From: Homarus americanus
Taxonomy: Eukaryota; Arthropoda; Malacostraca; Decapoda; Nephropidae
Reading direction: 5' to 3'
Assembly: GCF_018991925.1 (NCBI RefSeq)
Contig: NW_024732415.1
Coordinates: 2,424,838 to 2,488,837 of the forward strand
DNA length: 64,000 nt
This document shows positions 32,621 through 44,000 of the stretch, in pieces. The notes beneath the pieces are model-generated. The model ran no database searches and had not been told where the DNA came from. It was given only the letters and a program-made list of their open reading frames with translations. The stretch's first letter is position 1. The number at the start of each line of letters is the position of its first letter. The translations under genes and the position numbers were made by a program.

Positions 32621-32939
32621 AGGGGAGCCAGACGAATCACACTCAGTCACAAGTCCCGAGGTAGGGAGAAGGACCTCCCTCCCTAGCGCTGAATCCCCAG
32701 CTGGCTGAGTCTCCCACAGGAGACAGAGTCCGGTGCCCACCAGGACCACTTGCCCCAGCAGTACCAGACCCTGCAGTCAAGAGTCCCCAGCTGCTGGGCC
32801 TCCCATGGGTCACATGTGAATCATTGTCAGAGTATGCAATAGGGCGAGTTACTTTTAGTGAGAAGTGTATCCATGTCATTCAATTAACTAATAAATAGCT
32901 GTAGATAGAATTGGTGTTCATATATCTGCAGTATATGAT

Positions 32940-33890
32940 ATAAAGAAACAGAGAGAACAGATTCTTAAGTTCTATGCCAACAGTTATATTCCCAAGATAA
33001 TGGACAAGCGAAAAACTTTACACAAAGCAAAGAATATTGACATGGACAGGGTGTTCTTATAGTGGATTAGGCAAAGGTGGTGTGAAAAGTTTCCACTTGA
33101 GCATTCAATTGTTATGGCCAAAGCTAAAGAATTCCACAAAGAATTAACAGCTGATGGCTCGATGTGAATATTCATCTGGGTGGTTTAATAGAATTAAACA
33201 ATGGCATGGCATTTGTAAACTGAAGGTTTATGGTGAAAAGGATATTTTGATAAATGGCTGGCATAACCTGTGACCATTATACCCCATTTTTTGCTGAAGA
33301 TGATGTTGACCCCGATTTCTGTGGTTTTCGTGTGTCAAGAGAGGCAGCACTAGTAAAGGATTTAGTGGAATATGTACAGAGCTTAACAAGTGAAGAAGCT
33401 AAGTCAGTAGATGATAATATTGTTCAGAAATGTCTAAACATTAAAGAAAATGCCCCAGTTGTGCTTCAACTCAATGATACAGAAATTATGGAAATGGTAA
33501 TGAATGAGGATAAGAAAAAGTCACATGAAAGTGATGATGATGACAGTGCACCGAGAGTGTCTACTGATCAGTGTATTAGCTCGACTGAGGAACTGGTTCG
33601 TAGAATGGAGCAAAAAAGGCTCACTAGTGAGCACTGAGCTGCATATAATGTGGATATACAAAATTCAGGGAGTTTTCATTCACAGAAAGTCAAAACAACT
33701 GAAACTGCAGGATATGTTTGCAAAGATTAAAAAGAAAATTGTCCATGAAGTTCAGCCTTCTACCTGCACCCCAAATGTTAATTGTTTTCAGATGAGAATT
33801 AATGCATGAATTACCAACATTCAAGCTTGCTTTGGAAGTGGAATAATGGACAATAAATTGGTAAGTGTAAAACAATTTTGTTTTTTATTT
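32940..33890 (+). pseudogene. Tigger/jerky-type transposase pseudogene
   Basis: Frames read REQILKFYANSYIPKIMDKR, KTLHKAKNIDMDRVFLxWIR and MAKAKEFHKELTADGS, which is the CENP-B-type DNA-binding half. A 127-codon open frame (33254-33637) follows, with SREAALVKDLVEYVQSLTSE and LQLNDTEIMEMVMNEDK, matching the acidic C-terminal region. The central DDE catalytic core is missing and stops interrupt the N-terminal part. This is transposon debris, not a host gene. Confidence 0.72.
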
Positions 33891-33918
33891 ATCATACTTT
33901 GTTTTTTTTATTTAAGTA

Positions 33919-34950
33919 CAGTAAGGTCGGGATATATTGCGAGATAGCGTCCAAGGATGTTCGCTATATACTAAATCGCGATATATAATTATAGTACAGG
34001 TACCGGTAATCAATGGAGAAAATAGGGTTAGGTTCTGGAGGCCAATAAAAGTGACTAAACTTGACATAAAATGGCACAGACTAAAGTTAGCAGAATATAA
34101 ATTGCATTGCTAGAATCCTTTGCAAGACAACAAATAATTTGAATATAGATATCATACATTTTGCACAAGAGATAAAAATTTTAGTCCTTTGTACTCAAAT
34201 GTACTAAAATTTTTATGTCTAGTGCAAACTATAGCATGTTTATATTCAAATTAATTACTATCTTACAAGAATTCTAGCAATGTTAATTATATTCTCAAGC
34301 CAATTCAGTGACATTTTATAAGAGAAAACAAACTCCCCCAAGTGACAGATAAATAAATACCACTAGGTAACCGTTATCTGCACTCTGGCCCAGCTGTCAT
34401 AATAAATCAACTCCTCTCCGACTTCTGGTAAGGGTGTCTGAGGTTTTAGCTTAAAATTTTGATCTTATAAAATATCACAGACTAAAGTTAGAATATAAAT
34501 TGCATTGCTGGAATCCTTGCAAGACAGCAAATAATTTGAATATAAACATCATACTCCTGTATATTTTGCACAAGAGATAATAATTTAGTCTTTTAGAGTA
34601 CATTTAAGCACAGTACTGTACAGTTTGTAACTCGTATTTTTTTGGGGGGGGGGGGGCATTTAGGGGATTTTTGGGAGTGTTTCTAACTTAATACATTTTT
34701 GGCTTTATGTGAGGTCCCAGGAACATAACCCCACATAAATTGTGAGTCTACTGTAAATAAATTTATCGCTATATTGTATATTGGAAAATGTCGATAATTT
34801 TGGTAGTTGTGATAAATTTGAAATATTTCCTGCCCGTTCCCTCGTGAAATAAAATTTTTTAACGCTATATATAGGGAAATGTCTATAATTTTGGAAGCCG
34901 CGATATTAAAAAATCGTTATATAAAGTCGCTATATATTCCGACCCTACTG
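33919..34950. mobile_element. Tigger/pogo-type element with internal palindrome
   Basis: The ends are CAGTAAGGTCGGGATATATTG and, inverted, CAGTAGGGTCGGAATATATAG (about 17 of 21 identical), with a left TA and a right CA flank. Inside, 34,080-34,330 is an imperfect hairpin centred near 34,195 (AAAAATTTTAGT / ACTAAAATTTTT arms). Part of one arm is duplicated again at 34,475-34,590. Related sequence occurs at 21,455-21,545. There is no transposase. Confidence 0.68.
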
Positions 34951-35296
34951 CACTGGTATGCTGTATGTTTAGGCCTGTGTCCAGAAATTAGGAAAATCTA
35001 AAAATTCGGCACACCTCTGGTAACATTGACTTTTAGAGAAAAATTAAGAACCGTATGTTAGTTTACTGGCGCAGTACAGTATTTGTGGAACTAATATAAC
35101 CAAACTAACACAAGTACTGTACAGTACAGGGTACTACGATTATTATGTGCTTTCTTTGGACACATGTTTGTGATAATACAGCATCCAGTTTATTTGTTTA
35201 TTTTACTGAACCTCATGGTCTCAAATATTTTGGTTGACAGACACTTTACTCTAATCCTTAATTATTTAATTAACTTTGTTTATCTGTGATTCTAGG

Positions 35297-36358
35297 ATGG
35301 AGTTTGCCAACTTAGATGATGACCTGTTTGCGGAGGAGCGTCAGCGTGGCACTATAGCTGAGGAGTATAGTGCTCGGGTGTGTGACCCCTGCTGGTTTAT
35401 GCAGGTTCACCCTGATGAACTTGTCTCTCCTGAAGAGGAATTAGGTGCCCAGAAATTTGTTGCAGATTACCTATTTTTTAAAAAAGAATACAATGCTGCA
35501 GTTGCAAAGTATGAAGAAATTTTGAATATATTACCTCCAAACCATACTAGTAGTAGAAGGGAATGTTTGGAAGGTCTATCCAGGTCTCATGTTAAGAAAG
35601 GTACACTCTCTGAAGCTCTTAATTTTGCAAAGGAGTTACATTCAACTTCCAAAAACTGTGATCAGACAACAGTGAGCTGTTCAGTCCTGGTAGATGTAAA
35701 TTTGGCTGCAGGAAGGTACAGTGAGGCACTAACTGCAGCTCAGACACTAGTCACCCTTCAACCACAAAGTAGTCATCTGTGGATAAAACTTGGATATATT
35801 TATGCTTGTACGTATGGGATCTTGCTACCTAATGTTGCTAAACTTTTGGGGGTACATTTTAAAGTTGAAGCAAGTCCACATTCTTCTCAGGGTTTCACAT
35901 CAAGAAATAAAACAGATAATGACATAAAAACAAATGTTAATATTAACCATAGTTCACTAACAAAAACTGGTGAAGATCCTGGATATGAGAGTGTCAAATT
36001 TCCTGGGAAAGAAAAAGGTTTACAGTTTGTTGTTGCATGTCTGCAACGAGGTTATGTAATTTTGAGAAAAACAGAAAGTACTGCAGTGGACTTTGAATTA
36101 GACCATAGTCAAATGTATCAGAGTAAGTTACTGTCTGATATGGAGTTTCTTCTTGATGAGGAATCATTAAGCCAGATAAAAATGCACCTATGTCAATATG
36201 ATGAGACAAAATCAAATCAGTGTTTGCCAGTGCAGGAGGACAAGGTGGAATTTGTGGATAGAGGGAGTTCAAAATTCAAGCCTGATGAGAGTGATAGTGA
36301 AGTTAAGTTGATACCTCAGAGCAGCTTTGAAGAACAGTGGTTTAAATGGGTGATATAA
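35297..36358 (+). CDS. C8orf76 homologue (helical/TPR-like repeat protein)
   Basis: This single open exon encodes 353 aa. I recognise it as a homologue of vertebrate C8orf76. The N-terminus has an acidic stretch followed by FAEERQRG and, at residues 23-34, EYSARVCDPCWF, which parallels FEERPERR...YCAKLCEPQWF in the human protein. The C-terminus ends in SSFEEQWFKWVI, matching the human SSEEFEDKWFRKI. Human C8orf76 is about 380 aa, so this copy is close to full length. Residues about 50-170 form paired amphipathic helices with TPR-like spacing (KFVADYLFFKKEYNAAVAKY; AGRYSEALTAAQTLV). The middle (about 195-240) is polar and low in conservation. An acceptor (TTCTAG/G) lies one base before the ATG at 35297, so at least one upstream non-coding exon is expected. 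Six more in-frame codons from an upstream ATG at 35276 would lie inside the intron and are not used here. The molecular function of this family is poorly defined. It converges on the ARL14EP-like gene, with 1.7 kb between the stop codons. Confidence 0.85.
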   Translation: MEFANLDDDLFAEERQRGTIAEEYSARVCDPCWFMQVHPDELVSPEEELGAQKFVADYLFFKKEYNAAVAKYEEILNILPPNHTSSRRECLEGLSRSHVKKGTLSEALNFAKELHSTSKNCDQTTVSCSVLVDVNLAAGRYSEALTAAQTLVTLQPQSSHLWIKLGYIYACTYGILLPNVAKLLGVHFKVEASPHSSQGFTSRNKTDNDIKTNVNINHSSLTKTGEDPGYESVKFPGKEKGLQFVVACLQRGYVILRKTESTAVDFELDHSQMYQSKLLSDMEFLLDEESLSQIKMHLCQYDETKSNQCLPVQEDKVEFVDRGSSKFKPDESDSEVKLIPQSSFEEQWFKWVI

Positions 36359-37418
36359 TTATATGTTTAAATAGATGAAGTTATGTAATTATTGCATATT
36401 AGTTTGAATCTTAGAATTATTACACCTCAATGGGATTATGTGAAGGAAAAAAGATGGGTAAATTCACTATCATATGTTTGAACACATTGTAAGTGTATAC
36501 AGTACTTGTATTGTTACATTTATATTATAATCTGAACCTTTTAAAGATAATTGTAATTGTTTTATTATTCTAATATAAACATGATGACATTTTTTTTAAT
36601 GTCTTTAACTTTACTCAGAATGCATGGAGTTGCTGAATAATTTCAGAAAAATTGGTGTCCTTAAAAGTACATGTACAGTATTTGGAAAAAATTTGAAGTA
36701 CAGTACAATACAGTACACTATGTTATTTTTAATATACAGTATATAGATTTGAAAATATACTAATGTGAAGAGGAAAATGTTTCAGCAGTTTACAATATAT
36801 TGCTGTATGCAGTATAAAATACTGTAATTTATCAGAGATGAACATTTTCCGGTGTGAGTGAGACGATGCTAACTGAATATTCATGTTTACGGTGTTGACT
36901 AAATATTCCACAGGTACAGTAGCTACTGAGACAATTAGACTGTCAGCTAAAACTGAAAAAAATTGCCAAAAAGGGTATCAAAGCTGAGGCATGGTGAGTG
37001 GGAAGCTCATGTGAGATATTATAACTTAAATTTTTTTGGGGGGTATTGAGAGAGGTGTAAATAATGGTCTGTACTCTGATTATTTATTAAAAAGTTATCC
37101 ATCCAACTAGGAGTAGGTAAACCTTTAGTAGTGGTGGATTTAGTGTTGTTTTTACACAATTTTATGTGCCATATTTGTGCTAAACTGGTTAATGTTTGTA
37201 TCAAGTTAGGGAAGAATGTAGCATACAAACTTTTGATAATCCAGATCCCAAAAGTCTGTTGGTACACTGATCTTATACAATATTTAAAAGGCCTCTTGAG
37301 TAAAGTATAAAACTGTTAATGAAATAAGAATGTTTATTTTTATGTTTTCATATACAGGTACAGTACAGTACTGAATAATGTACTCTTGAATATTTTGTTA
37401 TATTCACAATGGGTCTAG

Positions 37419-37424
37419 AATAAA
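37419..37424 (+). promoter_or_regulatory. candidate polyadenylation signal of the C8orf76 homologue
   Basis: This is an AATAAA about 1.06 kb after the stop at 36358. Closer weaker variants exist (AATATAAA-type near 36,570), so the true site is uncertain. Confidence 0.25.
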
Positions 37425-37775
37425 TGTTTATAATAGATGTTATGCTTGTTGCTCTGCCCTACCACTTACAAGTAAAAACCCACTTAATGTAGCTTCACTG
37501 AACATAGATTTGCCATTATATGCAGTAAGCTATATGTCAGCTTTCCATTAGCTGGAATCCCAGGTCCCCGGAACTCTCTAGTACCCGGAATAGAAATCGG
37601 GCTGGAAAAATTCAAGAAAACTCTCTCCATTCCAGGTGTGTAAACAAGTTTTTGGGCAAAAATATGCTACAGTACAGTAATGTCTTCAATCTGAGGACTC
37701 TGTTTACAATACAAGCTTAACCCCCAGAGTGAAGACAATAATTTTTTTTCAAAGATATTATAAGTGTAAATACTT

Positions 37776-37781
37776 TTTATT
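37776..37781 (-). promoter_or_regulatory. candidate polyadenylation signal of the ARL14EP-like gene
   Basis: AATAAA on the minus strand lies about 290 nt after the stop codon at 38068-38070. This spacing is ordinary for an animal 3' UTR. Confidence 0.4.
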
Positions 37782-38067
37782 AAGTTGGTGAATTTATGCT
37801 GCTTACTGATGGCTATTCCGTAAATTATACTTGCACTGCTTTGAAACTAATATATAATTCAATTATGTTTTAAAAATATAGCAACAAAACCAATGTAAAG
37901 ACAGCGTGACTACAGGTTCTGTTCCTGAAAGAAGCTGCATTTCCCGTTTTGCTACTGAAGTAATAATGCTACTCCCAGCACTGATAATTTATAAAAGAAA
38001 GCTATAATTACAGAGCTCTTCACACTGATTTTTCTTATTCCATGTGTCAATTTTACACAGCTTATTA

Positions 38068-41000
38068 TTACTTTTTCTTCACAAACTCATTTTGCCATGT
38101 CAATTTTGTTCCTTCCACTTCAATTTTTTCATAATACCATTTCCTCTGTATCCTGGAAAGAAACAATGAATTAGGTGGGGCTCATCATTCTGTCACTGGT
38201 ATATGACACCTTGAAACTGATAATTAAAATGCTTGTTATTCGCCATATCATTTCCTTAAAGAAAACAATGTCAATAGAATGATTTTATTCCTTATGAATT
38301 ACAGTACAGTATACCATAAATTTCAAAAAGAATCTGAGAAAAATTTAATAAAAACTGTTGACAACTAGTTAATACAGGAACGCTCCAGTTAGGGACCAGT
38401 TTGTGTGTTGGTAGGACAGAATCTGAGAGCAAATTCTCCATAAGAACAATGTATTTATGGGGGGAGGGGGGTAGGTTCTGGTTAACCTCACAAAACCAAT
38501 TTTACCAAGATTTTATCAACAAGATATGCATCCAACATTATCGTTCGTAATTAATTTGTCCTGGATTGCGGTGTTGCTGTGCTCACTGGATGTGATTATT
38601 TTAGAGCATTCCCTACCAGCAAGATAGTTAGCTGTTTTTTTTTTTTTTTTTTGAACCCAGGCATTGACATTAACAAAAAATTTCTGGCACTTTCTTCCCC
38701 CAAAAAACTGTTTTGTCCACATTAAACCGATGGTGAACACTAACTTTGAGAATTATTCCATTTGTTGACCAGTTGAGCCTTAAGGAACAGTTAATCAATG
38801 TTAGAGTCTCTCCTTTCTCTGTCTGCTTGCTCCCTATGCTGTTTCTTGTACAGCTTATTGAAGTTTAGCCATCCCATCACAAATGAATCCATACTAATGT
38901 TATGAAAGCAAACCAGAGGGTTATATTAGACTTTCTTCCCTGGCTTACTTTGCTTCTACACTAATCAAAGCTGAGTGAGGTGATAATCAAATCTGAAGGA
39001 CACTTACCGATAATTTTGTCACATTTTACATGGAAGATAAAAGCAGTTACACCAAAAATGTAACAAGCTTCAAGTAATTTTGTTCGATCTAAGAGTGAAT
39101 ACAGTAAACCCTCAACATTCACCATCAATGTTAAACTTAGGACATTATGGGAAAAATGGGGTTTGGGGATCCACACCCTCAAAGAGGTACCTTTTATGAG
39201 TAATACTGTACATGTTAAATACAGTAAATAAAATATATATAAAAACATAGTAATTCACGCTTTCGGAGGACTCATTTAATATACAGTAGTATACTTACTT
39301 TTACCAACAATTAGGCATACTAAGATAAATTACGTATCAGTAAAACTACATTAAACAAAAACTAACATTTTAGAAGATCAGAATCACTGAAATCTGAAGT
39401 TGTTCACAGTTATATTTCCCGACTCTACTGACGGCTGTTCGCTTGAGCTGCCAAGTCTGTTGCACTCATCCACCAATTTTCAGGGGCAGTGTAATACTTC
39501 AGTGTGATTCTGATTTTTTTAAATGTTAGTTTACGCATAATGTAGTTTTACTGATACGTAATTTGTCTTAGTACGTATGCGTAATTGTGGGTGAAAATAA
39601 GTATACAGTATATTAAATGCATCCTCCCAGGCTCGTCCTTTAGGGGGGGCGAACAGGGGCGACCGCTTGGGGCCCCGCTCGTGTGGGAGCCCCGCGGGGC
39701 CCAGCACTAGGCCCAGTGACCTCAGACACATTACCTGTTGACTGGTTAATCTGACCTGACGGCTTACGCTACCATCACAACCGTGACCTTACCATCCATG
39801 GCGACAGTCCCATGAGGGTTGGTGGGGGTGGGTTCCTCTGACCGCATAATCTGACTCCATATATATATTTTCTGGGGCCCCGCAGTGGCTGAGTTGCCCC
39901 GGGCCCTGCACCCTCCTAGGGACGGCCCTGCATCCTCCGAAAGCGTGAATTTGTTGCCAGAGTCTAACAGTTAATTTATGTATAAGATTTCTGATAAACT
40001 TCCTACGTATTCATGTTTGAAATAATGGTTGTATGTATCTTATATAATTTAGCTAAATATCTTTCTCGTCAGGAACGGTCATCCCAACGATTATGAATAA
40101 ACTCATTTAGAAATACATCATTACTTCAGGACAAAATCGGACAGGTTTGCAACAGCCAATCAGCTGTAACTCTTGAGGAGGGTCGGGGCATCTTTTCTCA
40201 GCTGAGAAAAACGCACTATCATGAATAATCAAATCCATGCAAGTTAAACCCACGAATGTTGGAGGTTTACTGTACAGATTTTATGTAAACAAAGCTACAT
40301 AGGATTACCTGAAAATGAAAATGTCATGATGAAAATATAAGCTGGTTGAACAAAAGACAGAAAAAGGTTAATGAAGACAAAATGGGCGAGTGAAGATAAA
40401 ACTGAAAATTATTCAAGAAAGTTAAAATATGACATGGTAAAACTAAATAATGGCCCCTGACAATGGATCAGTAATAATGAAAATGGCATGATGATAGAAA
40501 ATGGCTCAGTGAAGGTGTAACAGCTTTAGTTTAGATGGAAATGGGCCAGTAAAGATGGACACAGGCTCAGTGAAAACAGTAAATGGTTCAAAGCAGATAA
40601 AAGTGGTTTGGTATAGAATTAAAATACACCAGTTTAAATGGTAAATGATTCAAAGCAGGCAAAATGAAAAAGGAAAATGAACCCAGTAAAGATGAAAAAT
40701 GGCTCAATAAAGAAGGGAAATGGCTCTGGATAAAAATATGGTTTAGTGAAGATAGCAAGTGGTTCATTTCATAATGATAAACATTGAACCATATTGTCCT
40801 ACCTGCATTCATTGCCACATTTGCCTGAACCACACTTGGGGCAAGGATAGTGGCATCCTGGACACTCACTCTGTAAACAGTCACAAAGATTTTTTCCAGA
40901 GTTAACAATTGAACCATCAGAGCCATGGAAGTACAGCGGAGTCTGTGTCTTGGTCCTGAAAGATACAAGTAATAATAATAACAGCACATAACAGGAACCG

Positions 41001-44000
41001 AAGAGTTAATTATTATCGTATGATTGGCCTATTATGGTGTTTCATCATAAATAATAAAACATACAGTACTAAATAATAGAAAAAAATATGTAGTTTATAA
41101 TTTGACTTCAAAATGAAAGGACAAGTTGAATCATTCAGAAGGTGATCCCTTCCCTCTGTATTTGCCATGTTTTTTTTTATTCATTACAGTACTGATACAT
41201 TATAAAAATAAGTGTACCAATCATTATGCATATACAATGTGATGGAAGACGAGGAGAGTGAGTTTGAGGCAGTGGAAGGAAGTGGCAGAACCAGAGCAGA
41301 CCGAGGGAGGCATGATTCAGCAGCAAGTTACACAAGTTCTTAGCATGGTTGAAAAAACTCAAGGATGCTTTAATGAGTGTTGAGCCCAGCCTGCAATGCA
41401 GTGATGAACTCAGTGCACAGTTAGACAGTTTGATGGAACCCTACAGGCAATGTTACCAAGAGTTTATTGAATGCCGTCACCAAGCTCTCAGCACTGCCTA
41501 TTTTCCACCTCAACAATGTGATGAAGATCAGGGATAATACAGTGACAATGACCCAGTCACTCTGGAGATTGGTGATGAAGCTGAAGCCACTTTACAAGTG
41601 TCTGTAGTTGATTTTGAAGGCTTTGAATTTGACTTGCCTTCACCCTCTGCCTCGGATCCCTATTGTCTCCCAGTGCTTCCCACACTTCTACTATTCAGTG
41701 GTGTATCTCATACCAGTAATTAACTTCCTGGGCTTTATTAAAATATTTACTTACTACTGTGACATTATGTGTAATTTTTGGAAAGTTAAGTTGGTTAACC
41801 AAAGTCATTAAAGGGTAAATGTCTGGCGAGCCCAGTACAATACTGCATAGCAATTTTAAAACGAGTTAAAAGGCATCAAATGGGCGGACTTCCAATGCAT
41901 GGACGCATACCAGTACAATATACCCACTGTATATGAGTATTTGAAATCATGCTGGATTATAAAATACTGGTTTATTGGCGCTCACTATAACAAGGCTTGC
42001 ATGAAAGAATATAGCTATATCCTTTAATACAGTAGGAGGGCTCTCTGTGCTGAACAAAATCATCTGGTGTTAACCAAATAAAATAGAAAAGTGGCATCTC
42101 GTAGTGAATGGGTTAAATACCAACACTACTGTATTTATCAACTTTAAAGAAAATTAACATTCCATTTTGTTTAAAAGTAATATTTTGGGGGTTATTCATA
42201 TCCCTAACTCTCATTAACCTAAAAGCCTTTTTCCTATAAGATATATATACCCTGTATATAAAATCCCTCTTATTTTCTTTCATTGTAGTTTTCTATTATC
42301 TAAAAATGATTATTAATTGTCTTCCCAATCCCTCAAATTTCTTCTTCCCTAAAGTTTTGCACCACCAAATTAAACTTTGTTATCCACTCTATAATCCCAC
42401 ACTACCACTCATCCACTAAGAAAGTTTTCTTCCATGCTACTTTCTTTGTCACTGCCGGTAATCTCCTTTCATTTGTTACTGACTGTCTTATGGCAGGTTC
42501 TTAATTTTCCTAAACAATGTTTTCCCACAATTTACCTTCCTGTGCTGCTGAAGTACTGCACCTTCTTTTTCTTGCGTCTGACTCTTTCACTAGTTTTGGG
42601 GTTGAAGTTCTCCATGAATTTTAACTGCTGATCATTGATTTGCAGTCCATCTATTGAACAAGTCAAACCCTGCAAATAAATTAATTGAAAACACATGGAT
42701 ATATTTCATATCTACATAACGTCACATCCTTACACTATATTATGTACAGAATGTTTTGATGGACTCCTTTGTTGAGCAGACTTTGATGTATTGGTGTGGA
42801 ACTGTAATTTGTGAACTTGTACAGCTATCTCTCGATTTACACGGTAGTTACGTTCTTGAGAATGGCCAAGTAAATCAAACTTAATTATCCCATAAGAAAT
42901 AAAGGAAATGGCAGGGGTTAGGGGAAATGCTCCTTAAAAACTGTAATTTGTTTATCTATTTCCTTCAATATGTTTTATTTACAATAATATAATAACAATA
43001 ATAATAATAATAATAATACAATAATAGAAGCAAACCTAATAATTCAGTACTGTAGTTAGAAAAATAGATTCAAAAATAAAATTGTGCTAACGTTTACATC
43101 AAATGATGGATGGGATGGCATGCAGGAACTAGTGGTGGGGGGTTACTGGGGGAGGGAGTCATCTGAATCAGTTGACAGAGCAGATGATGGGGGAGAAGTG
43201 GGAACTTTCGAGATGCCTGAGGTTCAGGTGATATTTCTTTTCCCTTTTTTGTGAAGTGGGAAAGCAAAGAGGTACTGAACTACGCTGCCTGGCACAATGG
43301 CGTTCCTTTCAAAACAATGCTATTTCAAAAACTTTGTTATTTTTAAAATCGGTATTAATTAATACTTGTGTTATATAAAAAACGTGCAAATTAAATGCGT
43401 GTAAATTGAGAGGTGACTGTATACTGTACAAAGTAAGCTTACTGGTTTGATCAAAGATTGTTTCTCACCTAGCTGGTTCTGGGTCAGTTATAGCGAGAAA
43501 TTCAGACTTCCAATGTCACAGATATAATAACATACTGTATATTCATGCCCTTCTTTCAGTCAGAGTCTAAATTCCAACCCCTAAGTCACCTGCCATGCTC
43601 TGGAGAACATAGATTCTTCCTCCGTGTCAGATTCTTTCAAATGTATTATTAGCTGGAGGAAAAGAGTTAAGATTTCTCCTAGTTCACTAGCATGCCAAGC
43701 CAGCATGATAGTCAATCACTGGGTATTACAAATAACTTTCTACTTGAAAATTGCCCAGAACAACTCATTGGAAGACTTGCCCCAGAAAAAAATCACCTAA
43801 ACATGCGATACAGAAAATTCCTCTCTTATGAGCCAAGTCTGGGATGATCCACAAAAGCTTAGTAAAAGCCACTTGCAATGCTAAAGGAAATACCTTTCAC
43901 AGCTAAAAATTCCCTTCCTGACAAAAGGTTAGTAATTTTCTTAAATGCTGATGAATAGAACACACCAGGAATGATCCTTCAGATAAGCAGTGGCTGACTA

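Noticed and set aside
33254..33637. 127-codon open frame that could look like a small host protein
   Set aside because: Its sequence and the flanking decayed CENP-B-type helix-turn-helix match a Tigger/jerky transposase with the catalytic core lost.
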